From Oscarella lobularis (lineage: Eukaryota; Porifera; Homoscleromorpha; Homosclerophorida; Oscarellidae): 64,000 nt of DNA. Below are positions 1 to 13,380 of the stretch, one piece after another. The DNA lies in NCBI RefSeq assembly GCF_947507565.1, contig NC_089179.1:3489747-3553746 (forward strand), written 5' to 3'. Position 1 is the first letter of the stretch; the number at the start of each line of letters is the position of its first letter. The notes under the pieces were generated by a model. The model was not told the DNA's origin. It saw only the letters and a list, made by a program, of their open reading frames with translations, and did not search any database. The translations under genes were made by a program, and so were the position numbers.

Positions 1-248
1 CCGTAGCACTGTGCTGCTGCTATGGTCCTGAAGTTCTTGAGACACGACCCTGGGCTGGACAGGTCTTGCCCGTTGCCGTTTCCGCGAATGGCAGCGCTTC
101 CCATAAAGCTGTAGCCATCCCACAGACGAGTGTAGCCACTCGGACAAGAAGGAATGTGTACGCTTGATTGGCTGTGACGCACGAGAATCCCAGTGTAGCT
201 GCAGTTTGCTAGCATCGCTCCAGCAACGAGAATTGCAATGAACAGCAT
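1..248 (-). CDS. Secreted collagen IV NC1 (C4) domain protein, partial
   Basis: The reading frame starts at ATG 248-246 and runs off the left edge of the window. The first ~16 residues (MLFIAILVAGAMLANC) look like a signal peptide. The sequence then enters a collagen IV NC1 subdomain directly: GILVRHSQ, a CPSGYTRLWDGYSFMG block, GQDLSSPGSCLKNFRT and a further Cys. These are the landmarks of the C4 repeat that caps type IV collagen and the short-chain spongin collagens of sponges, where it nucleates chain assembly outside the cell. No Gly-X-Y repeat lies between the leader and the domain in this exon. Either the protein is NC1-only, or the hydrophobic stretch is the 3' end of an intron (CTGCAG precedes the domain). 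A TATA-like CTATAAG lies at about 301-307. The family call is firm, the start less so. Confidence 0.75.
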   Translation of the reverse strand, partial: MLFIAILVAGAMLANCSYTGILVRHSQSSVHIPSCPSGYTRLWDGYSFMGSAAIRGNGNGQDLSSPGSCLKNFRTIAAAQCY

Positions 249-834
249 GACAATAAAGGAAAGAAAGAGGGCTGTGACACAAACTGATTTTGAACTCGTT
301 CTTATAGCTTTTGTATAATGCGGTAGGTGATGTCGTGATTCCATTCAGTACGGAAATCCGTTACTTGGGATCCGTGCTGACAGTAACAGTGACGTCAATG
401 ATATTCGATTGCGGGTAAATATTTATTCACCGAGTGAAAAGCAATCCAGAATTGCCTAAGTTTCTGCAGCGAAAAAAGCCCCGGGCCTGTCTCAGGGCCA
501 ATAGGTGTGAGTTAGAGAGCGACATCGACAGCAAACTGGGAGCTTCGCTGGCCTAGACTATAAGATACTTGTTCGACGAGGCCCCCAGGGCATACGCTGC
601 TCTTTTCGAGCTCTTCTGCGATGAGTTGAGCTGAGGCACTGCGTGACTCGATCGCGTATCTCGTTGCTTGAAGGTGGCGTCAAAATTGCAATCATTCCCG
701 TGCGTTCTGCACTCGCATCCGGGTAACTCGAAAAAATAATAATAATAAATGAAGCCTAGAAATAGTAAAAAAGCGAGCGATTATTAATCACTAATCAAAC
801 TAGTCATAAATGAAATTGCGACTGAGAATGAAAA
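249..834. other. Intergenic region between NC1 gene and ROCO gene
   Basis: This stretch holds the promoter side of the NC1 gene and the 3' flank of the ankyrin-Roc-COR-Death gene. I see no convincing coding potential on either strand, only AT-rich tracts near 738-800. Confidence 0.5.
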
Positions 835-3800
835 CTACAGTACTGTACCTAATTCCTCGTATTTCCTTCTGATGTGACATCTGTTCACGCCGACCTCCTC
901 AAACAGCATCAGAAGCTGGCCCACAGTTGGTGATTTTGCTGTGTTCCACAAATCCAGCACTTTCAACATACGCACTACATTGCCGCTATGTGCATAGGAT
1001 CTGCGAATTTCGTCGAGATTGTCTAAGGTAATGAGAAAACCCCCAATTTCTTCCCATTTTGATCCCTTTAAAGCGGCGCATGCTCTCATCAAATTAACTG
1101 TTATAGATTCTTCATCTGCCGGAAATGTACCTGATCACAGATTTTAAAAATAGAGAAAGTTGTACGGAATAATTCAATACTCTTAGCGGACGGTGTCGTA
1201 GTACGCTCAACGACGGCAGAAGTGTCCTAATAGAAAAACAGCATACAAACAATAGTGCATTTTCTTCATAGGTACAGTACCTTCTCTGGAGACTGTTCCA
1301 TTACAGCTAAATTTCTCACCGAAGAATAGAAGCGTTTATCTGGTCGAACCGAAAATAAGACGTCATTCAAAGCCTTCTCCGTTACTCTCGTCTCTACGTC
1401 ACTCATAGAGTAGGTTGCCGGATCTTCGTCAAGCTGTCTCAAGTGCTTGCTGTCCAAATAGTACCAGTTTAGAACGACACCCGGACTCCTTTCATCGCAC
1501 ACGCAAACGATCATATCTTTGAGTTCAGCCAGGAATTCCTTTGCCACTTCATGACAACGCGCTGTTTGGCTCGACCAACGAAGAATGATATCAATGCAAC
1601 AGTGCTCTTTCTTTATCCCTAATTCAACGAGGCATTCGACGACTTTGTCAGCGACGATCTTCACTAATTTGACGCCGTCCTTCCACGCTTCGCGACTCGT
1701 CTTGGCTATACGAGCGCATCGAGATTGGAAGACGACAAACGACGACGGCGAGATGATGTCGACGGAATGAGCGCACTCGTATCGCTGGCCACGATACACG
1801 TCAAACACCGATTCTTCAATCCAGGCGTCGCTACGAATTGAATTCTGTAGAAGAGCCGGAATCTGATACGTTTCGCGTGCATCTTCTACCGGAATGCACA
1901 GGTCTAAGGAACGAAGAACTTCAATCGCTTTCTTGGCGGCAACTGAAGAGAGACACGGGATCCCCTTCTGCTTCAGATCGTTCTCAAACGCTCTCAGAGC
2001 CGATTCGACATCCTTCAACGATACCTCGCCAAATTTTCCGGACGGCATGCTGATTGGGAAGTAAGGCGGAGCCAGAAGTGGACCGATCACGTTACGACAC
2101 AGCCAACTTGGTCGGAGACAAATTTGACGAACGAGATTGACAATCTATGTGAACTTATATAAAACCAGGGCGTTTTCAGGAAAGGTCTTTGCTACTCACT
2201 ATTCCGGAAGAATCGAGATACTCAACGGAAACGTTCTTTTCGGCGTCAGTCAAGAGGATGCCAACATCTTCAGAAACCCACTCCTGAAATTCGTCTGGCG
2301 ACATAAAATAGCGCAATCGCCTTTCTCGCCTGTCGTCGGGCAGACAAAGATTCTGCTCAATAGCGCGGCACAGCATGGGAACATCATCAGCTGCCTGTGA
2401 AGTGAACGGACACAAAGAACAATTAATTAAAGAGAGACCAGGTAAGGTGATAAATACGTCACTACCTTCAGCATTATTTCGCGAATTTTCTTCAGTTTGC
2501 CGCGGAAGTCGTTCATGCGAATTGAATCGCTCTTATTGCAGTCCATTTCAATTACGTGAGTAATTGTAAACACGCCATGAAATTCTTCCTGAAGAACGTC
2601 GACGACTTGCTTACACTGGAATCTGACTTCAACCCCTGTCGCCTCTTCGCACCCAATCAAATTAAAGACGAGTACAAGGCGAAGAGGCTGTGAAGAAAGA
2701 AGGCGAAGCGGGGCTTTGACGAAGGCACACCAATAGCGCCCGATCTCTAAAAGAACGACTTTTGACGTGATTTTTTGCCCGTCGACAAAGCGAAGGACAA
2801 GAACGAAAATCGTGTTCGACTGTTGGAAGAAGAGACCGTGAGCGCTGTGAAACGTCGATTGGGCACCGAAGTCCCATATCGATCCTTTGCCTACTCCCGG
2901 AATTTCGCCGCTCCGAATATCAACACCGGCTGTGCGATTTTTCGGATCGATTGGGGGACAATTGAGTTGAAGAAGAGAATTGACTAACGTCGTCTTTCCG
3001 GCCATTTCGCTGCCGACGACGCATATTTTAATCGAATCGGGGCGAACCTTTTCTCGTCGAAAGACGGAAAATTGAATTGTGTCCTACAGCACATGATCGC
3101 TATACCGACAGCGTGAATATAGTAAAAATGATCACGTACGTATTTCCGTCGAAGGAACATTCTAACTTCACCGTTGCTCGCAACCTGATAAGGCAACTTT
3201 CCGTACTGAACATCACGTTTAGTTTCTTTCACGTCTCGGAATAAAAGAAAGGCACCTTGTCTTTACAGGTTACATCAACACCATTTTCCAGCAAGAAATC
3301 GACAATCTTTGATGAGTCTATGTTTGAGCTGCTTACAGTTAGATGCAAAGCATTCTGGCCATTCTATAAAAATTAGAATAGAAAAGATAGGCCCCTGGTT
3401 AGCATTCTGACTCACGCTATCTCGGCCCAAAATATTGGCCCCCAGTTCCATTAATAGCTGAATGACGACGATGGACGAGCGGCAATAACATGCGTGCAAC
3501 ACAGGCGTTCTTTTCTCCTAAATAAATAAATCGCTGCTAAAGAGAATTTAATTAAGAGCAGATGTAAAGAATTGCACCCGATCAACTGAATTGACATCAA
3601 TCTGTTTCTCCACAACAAGGTATTGAATAACGTCGTTTACGTCCTCGTCATCAGACGTTACGAAATCCCTGACAGCATCTTCATACCAAGTTGGGCCCTC
3701 CCTTGTATTAAGTGATTCATACAAAGCCTGCCGTCCTTCCTGAAGAGCGTCCAGCAAACATGACCGTTTATTGTAAACAGCCTGACTAAAAGTCCTAATT

Positions 3801-5180
3801 CCTTCCTGAACGGCGTCAAACAAAGCCACCCTTCCCAACTAAAAAAACGAAAAAAAGACGTTTTCACGGCTGAATTGACTTGGCAAAACCAACGTAATCT
3901 CGTGCTAGGCAGTTGGCTCCTTTTTCACTCAGGTAGCGCACTTTTAATGAGCGATCATAGGGACTTCGACAAGCCAACATAAAGGGCGTACAGCCACCCT
4001 AAAGAGAGAGAAATAAGAAAAAAGAAATTACATGAGAAAAGGCAATAGCTGACGTCGTTGACGCTATCGAGAAGAGAAGGACAGTGTTCCAAAAGCCATT
4101 TAACTCCAAAAATGCTTCCCAACTCGCAGGCACAATGCAGGGCAGTGTCACCCATCATCTATCACGCATATTGCACAGGTAAGGAACTCCCCAAAAAAGA
4201 TCGTATACGTACGTCAGTTCTAGCTCCTCCTACATATATGGTTCTAGCATCAATGCTCATTCCCTTCTTTTCGATCAAATGGCCAAAAATCTCGTGGGCT
4301 TGTTCATATGAGGAGAATCGCGCTTCAGCAGCCCAACACTAAGAAAAAAAACGAAATTCCAAATTTTTTCGCTACACTTTTGATAAATGTGTTACAATAC
4401 TAAACGACGACAAATCAATATTATTTTCTTCCAGAACGAGCATTTTCTCCATCGCGTCAATGGAACTCGCACAGGCATACAAATAAGGCGTATGTTTAGC
4501 CTAAACAAGATCCATCAGCACTATATACATACATACATACAAAGCCAGTACATACTACGTCCCTAACGTTGACGTCTGCACCATGACTGATGAGCCATTT
4601 CACTCCAAAGATATTCCCCTCAGCGCACGCATAGTGAAGCGGCCTGCGTTCATCAAACTGTATAAACCAAAAAGTATCTATAAGTGAATATTATATGAAG
4701 ACATGACATCATGCAGGAGATAAAAAAATTATGACGTCACACTATGGTATGCACTCTCGTACGGTAAGCGGTGGGAGGCTCTGCATGATGGCAACACGGT
4801 GAACACCGGGCCATCATTCTCTAGTATGAAGACATGACATCATGCAGGAGATATAAGGTCTCGGGTAGATCATACCATACCACTTCTTTCAGATCAACGC
4901 TTTGATTTTTTTCCACAACCAAATAGCGAAGCCATTCATCTGCTTCCTTCTCCGTTTCGAACCGTTTTTCCGACACGTAGTGGATGGCGGACTTGCGAAA
5001 ATCCTTCTAAAGAAACGCGGGACGCCTAATCGTGCGAAACAGCGATGATAAACGAGTTCTTACGACCCGAAGAGGTCGAAAGCCTTTCTGCGTCGCGAGA
5101 AAACGGCGTAGTTCATCGATATTTGCTGCGTCGACTAGCGCTAGTATTCGCTCGATTGCAGAAATAGTGGACGAGTTCAT
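835..5180 (-). CDS. Ankyrin-Roc-COR-Death domain protein (DAPK-like without kinase)
   Basis: This is a multi-exon gene with about a dozen short introns. The start is ATG 5180-5178 (MNSSTISAIERIL). Ankyrin-type repeats are coded in exons at about 4570-4660, 3960-4160 and 3260-3500 (RPLHYACAEGN, DTALHCACELGS, TPVLHACYCRSS). The Roc GTPase domain is at about 2430-3040, with P-loop GSEMAGKT, then NRTAGVDI and a DxxG-type WDFGAQ. The COR-like domain at 1266-2100 opens with IGPLLAPPYFP. The last exon (835 to about 1130) is a Death domain. The order ankyrin, Roc, COR, Death matches the non-kinase half of death-associated protein kinase, so a role as a GTP-regulated scaffold in death or stress signalling is inferred. 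The YLVVEK module occurs twice, ahead of different ankyrin blocks, which suggests internal duplication. Exact exon borders are provisional. Confidence 0.8.
4695..4853. repeat. Direct repeat inside ROCO gene intron
   Basis: A 28-base block (ATGAAGACATGACATCATGC and the bases after it) occurs at 4695-4722 and again at about 4826-4853, both within one intron of the ankyrin-Roc-COR-Death gene. It looks like a local intronic duplication with no coding effect. Confidence 0.7.
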
Positions 5181-5428
5181 CTCGGACTCGGCCGACGATA
5201 TTATGAGCCGGTTTGCGACGACAACGAAGCGATGACGTAATGCGCATGCGATGTACCACTTACCGATCATTTTTTTGAAACTGCTAAAGTAGGCATGCGC
5301 GACACGCGATGGCGTTCTGGCCACGTGACATCGCAATGTGATACGGCAGTCTTATTTCATCAAATTAAATAACAAGGGTTTGGGGTTTTTATTGGACAAG
5401 ACGAACACAAATTAACTATCATTCATCC

Positions 5429-7158
5429 TCAGCCCTCCTGAACGCGCTCCTATAAAAACAGCACAAGCGCGTTTAATAATTAATTAATTATTCAGACAAG
5501 GGATTACCGAGATTACGCGAGAAATAGGCGTATCACGAACTTCTCGGCGCAGGGCCAAGTTTTCTATGTTCGCTTTGCCATTCCCTATAAAATTCATATA
5601 GGAGACTTACGTACGTTTACGAATACAGACAGCACTGAGCAGCGTACCTCGAAGAAGCTCGTCAATAAAAGGATCTTTTCCCCACATTTCTTCAATATTC
5701 AGCTTCTCATAAGAGTCGGCATCAGCATGACAGAAATAGAGCATTATACCCAGCTGGCGCCAATCCAACATATCGTTAGTAAAGCGGCTACGAAAGCCAG
5801 CATCGACGTCGTACATTATGCTGCCCCCTTTATACCGGTTGTTAAACCATAGATAGTCTGTGTACCAATGTCGGTCAAGGTCGATAAAAACCGCTTCATA
5901 ATCATCTGAAAATAATTTTTATTTTTCTATAAGAGTCAATAGAAGAAAAGAATGCATTACCTCCGATTCGTCTAAAGGCGACGTTCTCGAGACGCACGTC
6001 AAGATGTGCAACGCGGCAACGTCGATGCAGGCTGGATAGTGCGCTTGAAACACCTTTGGCAAAGTGAAAGAAGCATTTCCGCACTTCAGCCTTTGTCATG
6101 GGAAACTCCAACACCGGATATTTTAGGAAGTACAGTGACGGAGTCAAACGAACAGGTTTGATTGGAAGAAGATAGAGATCACTGTCACGGCCAAGGCCAA
6201 CAAACCCAGTCATCTTCGATGCCTCCTCTGGATCAATGATATGCTTGTACATATGACCGTTATAAGCAATGATGATAGACGAAAGAGAAGGCCATTGCTC
6301 CACTGAATCTGCTTCATCTTCCTCATTAGGCTTGCGACGTTGTGCTGACGGCTCACCAGACTTTTTTTCCTCATAGTGAATCCAACTGCCGCACTTTAGT
6401 ACTTCGGCAAGGTGCTGAAGAGACGCTTCTGAGACCGGAATTCCGTAGTGCAACTTCAACTTCCAATCTTTTTCCGACAATCCAACTTTCTTGACGTCTT
6501 TCACCTGTTCTTTGAGCTTCTTCCTGATGTCCTCCCTGTACTCGTCCAGCGACAATGATTTGTACGTCAGCAAGAATTTCAGATCCTCATCAATCCACGT
6601 GACGTCGACGCGAGTCACGCAGCCTGGTTCGTTTGGCTTGGGAAAAAGATAGGCGCTCCACTTCTTCCATTGAATCAAATTACGGAGAAGACGAAAGTTG
6701 TCCAAAAGGTACGACCCCGTCAGATAAATCGCATCTTCATATTCAGAAGAAAGATACTGTACCTCAAACACAAGAGGAACCAAGTTGTTTGGAAGCGTGA
6801 CAATTACGTCAGGTTTGCTCTTCTCTGACACAAAAATAGGTTGGAGAATTTCCATACCAGGGATTACTTTGCCTCCAGCTTCTTCTTCGGATTCTCCTAT
6901 TTCTGCTTTGACGCCTTCCAATTTGAAATCATGTATCATCTTCCTAATTGCATTAGAAACTTCGGATTTGGAATTGGCTCCATCGAAAGGAATATAAAGA
7001 GACGCAGGAGACAGCCGGTATTTCCAAAAGTCGGGGTTGTCTCCCCACTCCACCAAGGTATCAGGCTGTTTCCATTGTTGGGCTTCTGAATAAGAGAAAG
7101 AAGCTGCAATACGGCGGTGGAAAGCTGCATGTGACGTTCTCGGAGGAGGTCGAATCAT
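5429..7158 (-). CDS. PD-(D/E)XK-like / kinase-like fusion protein, copy A
   Basis: Four coding exons (7158-5961, 5905-5615, 5584-5508, 5449-5429) give about 528 residues in phase. ATG 7158 is chosen because a 5'UTR intron (GTATGAGC to TTTCTAG) ends just before it in both copies. The longer upstream frame opens only with TTG. Residues ~115-145 hold KPDVIVTLPNNLVPLVFEVQ, the D...ExQ pattern of restriction-endonuclease-fold domains. The C-terminal third holds VAHLDVRLENV, like a kinase catalytic loop (HxDxxxEN), and AVFIDLD in the DFG position. Nuclease-kinase fusions of this kind resemble Crinkler/RHS-type proteins found in fungi and some invertebrates. That comparison is from general knowledge, and the function is unknown. 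The lysine of a usual ExK motif is Gln. Confidence 0.7.
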
Positions 7159-7316
7159 GATCTCAACTAGAAAAGAGAGAATAGCACTAAACCCCCTTCG
7201 CTCATACGCTGAGCCCGAGAGAAGGAAATCCCGTGGCAAGCACGCACTACAGAAAAAACGTTCACGCTAGAAAGGTACCCTACTGACTGTTGCAACAGCT
7301 ATAGCAGTTTTTTTGT

Positions 7317-7460
7317 AACGGTCGTCGCGAGGGTCCCTCAGTGATCGCGAATAGCTTACCGGGATGGCCGATGCTACGAGAAACGACGAGTTCGTCAGCG
7401 AGCGCACGAAACGAAGTGTGAATGTGATGCCCGGACTAAGAACCCGGATTAAGACTTGTC
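7317..7460. repeat. Promoter-proximal repeat element, copy 1
   Basis: An element beginning GGTCGTCGCGAGGGTCCCTC and continuing through GTGATCGCGAATAGCTTAC and GAAACGACGAGTTCGT lies just upstream of nuclease-kinase copy A. Two further copies lie upstream of copy B (9867-9983 and 10013-10195). It may be a first noncoding exon or a regulatory block on the minus strand. Confidence 0.6.
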
Positions 7461-7900
7461 CTTGTGCTGATTGCTGATTTTTTTCCACAACCAAATAGCG
7501 AAGTCTTCCTTCTCCGTATCTAAGATTACACCAAAAATTATTTCTTTTTTCTCAATAAAAAGCACGCTGATAGTATAGAATTATTTTACAACCACTCTTA
7601 GGAACATTATAACCGTGACACAAGAAAACATACGCATGTCCTCAACTAGATACATGCAGAAAGATACACAAGTAGTAGGCATGCGCAGAGAGAGACACAC
7701 GACGGCGTTCTAGCCACGTGACATTGCAATCTGATACGGCAGTCTTATTTTATCAAGTTAAATAACAAGGGTTTGGGGCTTTTATTGAACAAGACTAACA
7801 CAAATTAACTAAATATTAAAAACAGATCACGTATATACTGAATCGTGATCACCTTGATTATAAAAAACCCCTAAAAACCTGAGACACGTCACGAGCTTGA

Positions 7901-9639
7901 TCATTCATCTTCAGCCATCCTGACGCGCTCCTATAAAAACAGCAACAAGCGCGTTTATTAATTAATTAATTATTCAGACAAGGATTACCGAGATCACGCC
8001 AGAAATAGACATATGACGAACTTCTGGGCGCAGGGTCAAGGTTTCTATTTTCGCTTCGCCATCCGGATTCCCTATAAAATTCAAATATGAGCCTTACGTT
8101 TACGAATACTGAGCAGCGTACCTCGAAGAAGCTCTTTGATAAAAGGATCTTTTACTTTCTTCATGTTTTCAATATTCAGCTTCTTATAAGAGTCGGCATC
8201 AGTATGACAGAAATAGAGCATTATGCCCAGCTGGCGCCAATCCAACATTTGGGTAGTAAAGCGAGGATCGGCGCTGTACATGATGCTGCCCGCTTCATAC
8301 AGCTTGTTTGACCATAGACAGCCTTTTCCCTGATGTCGGTCAAGGTCGATCAATACCGCTTCATATTCATCTGAAATAATTTTATTTTACTATAAGAGTC
8401 GATAGAAGAAAAGAATACATTACCTCGGTTAAGTCGGTTTCGTCTAAAGGCGACGTTCTCGAGACGCACGTCGAGATGTGCAACGTGGCGACGTCGATGC
8501 AGGCAGGATAGTGCCACTGAAACACCTTTGGCAAAGTGAAAGAAGCATTTTCGCACTTCAGCCTTTGTCATGGGAAAGTCCAACACCGGATATTTTAGGA
8601 AGGACAGTGACAGAGTCAAATCAACAAAATCAATTGGAAGCAGACAGAGATCACTGTCACGGCCCTTATTAACAAACTTAGCCATCTTCGATCGCTCCTC
8701 TGGATCAATGATATGCTTGTACATATGACCGTTAGAAGCAACAATGATAGACGAAAGAGAAGGCCATTGCTCCACTTTCACCACTGAATCTGCTTCATCT
8801 TCCTCATTAGGCTTGCGAGGTTGTGCTGACGGCTCACAAGACTTTTTTTCCTCATAGTCAATCCAACTGCCGAACTTTAGTACTTCGGCAAGGTGCTGAA
8901 GAGACGCTTCTGAGAGCGGAATTCCGCAGTGCAACTTCAACTTCCAATCTTTTTCCGTCAATCCAACTTGCTTGACGTCTTCCACCTGTTCGTTCAGCTT
9001 CTTCCTGATGTCCTCCCTGTACTCGTCCAGCGACAATGGTTCGTACGTCAGCAAGAATTTCAGATCCTCATCAATCCACGTGACGTCGACGCGAGTCACG
9101 CAGCCTTCTTCGTTTGGCTTGGGAAAAAGGTAGGCGCTCCACTCCTTCCATTGAATCAAATTACGGAGAAGACGAAAGTTGTCCAAAAGGTACGACGCCG
9201 TCTGATAAATCGATTCTTCATATGCATGAGACTGTACCTCAAACAAAAGAGGAACCAAGTTGTTTGGAAGCGTGACAATCACGTCAGGTTTGCTCTTCTC
9301 TGACACAAAAATAGGTCCGAGAATTTCCATACCAGGGATTACTTTGCCTCCAGCTTTATCTTCGGATGTTCCTATTTCTGCTTTGACACCTTCCAATTCG
9401 AAATCATTTATCATCTTCTTAATTGAATTAGAAACAGCAGTGCCGGACTTGGCTCCATTAAAAGGAATATAAAGAGACTTAGAGTTAGGAGGCAGCTCGT
9501 CTTTCCAAAAGTCGGGGTTGTTTCCCCACTCCACCAAGGTATCAGGCTGTTTCCATTGTTGGGTTCCTGAACGAGTGTCAGAAGCTCCAATACGGCGGTG
9601 GAAAGCTGCATGTGACGTTCTCGGAGGAGGTTCAATCAT
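7901..9639 (-). CDS. PD-(D/E)XK-like / kinase-like fusion protein, copy B
   Basis: This is the tandem duplicate of the 5429-7158 gene with the same four-exon layout (9639-8424, 8370-8098, 8071-7989, 7930-7901), giving about 533 residues with consistent splice phases. The nuclease-like KPDVIVTLPNN...LLFEVQ and kinase-like HVAHLDVRLENV and AVLIDLDRH motifs are retained. The short final exons end in GAT GAA TGA here, whereas copy A has an extra T and stops earlier. Both copies keep open frames despite many substitutions and small indels of whole codons, which argues that both were under coding constraint. The promoter side has an additional tandem copy of a ~120-180-bp element (9867-10195). Confidence 0.7.
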
Positions 9640-9866
9640 GATCTCAACTAGAAAAGAGAGAATAGCACTAAACCCCCTTCGCTCATACGCTGAGCCCGAG
9701 AGAAGGAAATCACGTGGCAAGCACGCACTACAGAAAAGGCGTTCACGCTAGAAAGGAACCCCAGGACTCCGCGCGATTCGGAGGATCTCTACGTACGCGC
9801 TACGAAAAGTCTGATTGCGAGACAATCCGCGCGCGCGCGAGCTTCTTTACTGGAGTGGAAGCAAAG

Positions 9867-10195
9867 TAACGGTCGTCGCGAGGGTCCCTCAGTGATCGCG
9901 AATAGCTTACCGTGACGAAATCGATGCCGGGATGGCCGATGCTAGAAGAAACGACGAGTTCGTAAGCGAGCGCACGAATGCGAGGCTGCGAAAGAGAGAC
10001 GAAGCCACGTTACGGTCGTCGCGAGGGTCCCTCAGTGATCGCGAATAGCTTACTGCAACGAAATTGATGCCGGAATGGCCGAAGCTACGAGAAACGACGA
10101 GTTCGTCAGCGAGCGCACACGATAACGGCCACGAAACGAGGCTGAAAGTGTGAATGTGACGCCCGGACTAAGAACCCCGGATTAAGACTTGATTG
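9867..10195. repeat. Promoter-proximal repeat element, copies 2 and 3
   Basis: Two copies of the 7317-7460 element stand side by side, at about 9867-9983 and 10013-10195, upstream of nuclease-kinase copy B. The stretch also contains a CG-rich run (CGCGCGCGCG near 9830). No coding potential is apparent. Confidence 0.6.
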
Positions 10196-10434
10196 TTGAT
10201 TTTTTTCCACAACCAAATAGCGAAGCCTTCCTTCTTCGTATCTATGATTACACCAAAAATTATTTTCTTTTTTTCTCAATAAAAAGCACGCTGATAGTAT
10301 AGAATTATTTTACAACTACCCGATACCCACTCCTAAGAACATTATAACCGTGACACAAGAAACAAGACGCGTGTCCTCAACTAGATACACGCAGAAAGAT
10401 ACACAAACGCCATCCAGGATGCAAAGGCACACAT

Positions 10435-11895
<1,461 letters not shown>

Positions 11896-12001
11896 GGTTG
11901 TAGGCGCGAGGATTGGCGCAGAAAGAGCGGATGCAAACGAAAAACAAAACTTCCTAAGCGATCGAATCCGGGATCCTAAAAAAAGTCGCGTGACGCAAGA
12001 C

Positions 12002-13380
12002 ATGAGTGTCATACCTAGCGAACTAAAAGCATTGGAACTAGACTTTAGAACGAGATTAAGCGGATGCGAACTCATAACATGCCACCCAACCTTCGTTCTA
12101 GTCTCCATCGTGTAAGTATCGCAAGACGTCGAATTTTTTATACACTCATTTTTGAAATTTTCCGCAGCCGATCGACGTACAGAAGACTTCGCGTGGCAAT
12201 ACAATTCCCATCCGACTATCCAGACGCTCGACTCAACGTCGAACTAAAGAGCAAGACCGTTCCGCCGAAAGTTCTCGAGAAATTGACGCGACTCTGCGAC
12301 GAAGAACTCAAGCAGTGGATTGGAAAGGAACAGGTATGTAAAGAGGCTATGTGATTTCGGGGGCGTGGTCATTTTCTCTAGGTTCTGTCTTTGTTGTTGT
12401 TCGTTAAATCTGCCGTCGATAATAATCCGTTTCTCGCCTGCTCCGACGAAGTGAATTACGTCAAAAACGAAATCGTGCGCGACGGTAAAGACGAAATTAA
12501 AATTCGTCAAAAGTCGGGGAAAATTATTCTTCGAATCAACGAAGAACGGTAAAACCATTCAAAAAAATTGAATACAATTAATTAATTAATTTAGATACTT
12601 CCTCGGTTTTCAATTGGTAGTTGGCGAGAATTACCCAGAAAACATTTTGAGGTCATATAGTACAGTAGTTGATCTCTATAATCCATCACTTATATGTATA
12701 GTGTTGAAGTGTTAGAGAGCAATTTTCCTAAAGATCTTACTGTCATGTTCGAAAGTCAAGCGCAAGAAATCGCGCGAAGAAGTGCAACGCCACCACTGAA
12801 AAAGAACCCTAAGTAGGGGAGACAATATGTTCTTATATAATAAATAATTTTTTGTACTGTATATTCAGAGCGCCGGCATTTCAGCCGTCACCTTGTATAA
12901 AAGAAATCGCTTCGTTTTTAGCGAGAGAATGCGCTATTCGCACTGTCGCGGGAAAGTGTCACGTATGTGGCAAAAAAGCCTTACCAGAAGATCCCAAGGT
13001 ATCACATCAAAAAGGAGCCCTTCGAATAAATAAATAAATAAATGTTGAATAGAAAGTGACGTCGGATCCTTGCGGCGACTCGCACGTCGAACGAGTCTAT
13101 TGCGGTCACTTTTATCATTACAAGTGCCTGGATAAATACCTGCAGACACCGCCGTTCAAAGGTATAGGATCAATGATGAGTGATTGAGTCTCGAGTTACC
13201 TTCTCTCCTTATATTTTTTTAATAGGCGGAAAGCCGTGTCTTCACACTGACTGTCGAAAGCGGATCTTCCATGAGAAGTGGAAAGCGTCGCGAGATCCCA
13301 AGTTGGCGGAAGATCGCTGGGCGCACCAGGAAGCGAAACGAAGGGAGTTGGACGAAGTCGTCGATTTTCTAGGATTGTGA
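12002..13380 (+). CDS. RWD domain and RING-type zinc-finger protein
   Basis: Eight exons (12002-12111, 12168-12333, 12382-12548, 12595-12651, 12702-12812, 12869-12998, 13053-13161, 13226-13380) join in phase. The N-terminal ~110 residues look like an RWD fold: ELKALELDF at the start, then VAIQFPSDYPD, the [hydrophobic]-x-F-P-x-x-YP signature, and a helix with LCDEELKQWIGKEQ. The C-terminal half has spaced Cys/His ligands (CHVCGKKALPED, DPCGDSH, YCGHFYHYKCLDKYL, CLHTDCRKR), consistent with a RING-like zinc finger. An E3 ubiquitin ligase role is inferred from the RWD plus RING combination. I could not match it to a specific named family member. Confidence 0.7.

Larger units (their letters stand above)
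5288..10407. repeat. Tandem segmental duplication carrying the nuclease-kinase genes
   Basis: Copy A covers roughly 5288-7672 and copy B roughly 7673-10407. Both begin with a GTAGGCATGCGC block followed by a CACGTGACAT...GATACGGCAGTCTTA stretch. Both carry one nuclease-kinase gene and end after CTCAACTAGATACA. The left edge lies at the 5' end of the ROCO gene. A scrap of a ROCO exon (reverse complement of VVEKNQ coding sequence) was carried along at about 7475-7505 and 10196-10226. The right edge abuts the 3' flank of PP1. Confidence 0.8.

Noticed and set aside
7159-7239. N-terminal extension of nuclease-kinase copy A (and 9640-9720 of copy B)
   Set aside because: The frame opens only with a TTG codon, and an intron with acceptor TTTCTAG ends just before the ATG used here.
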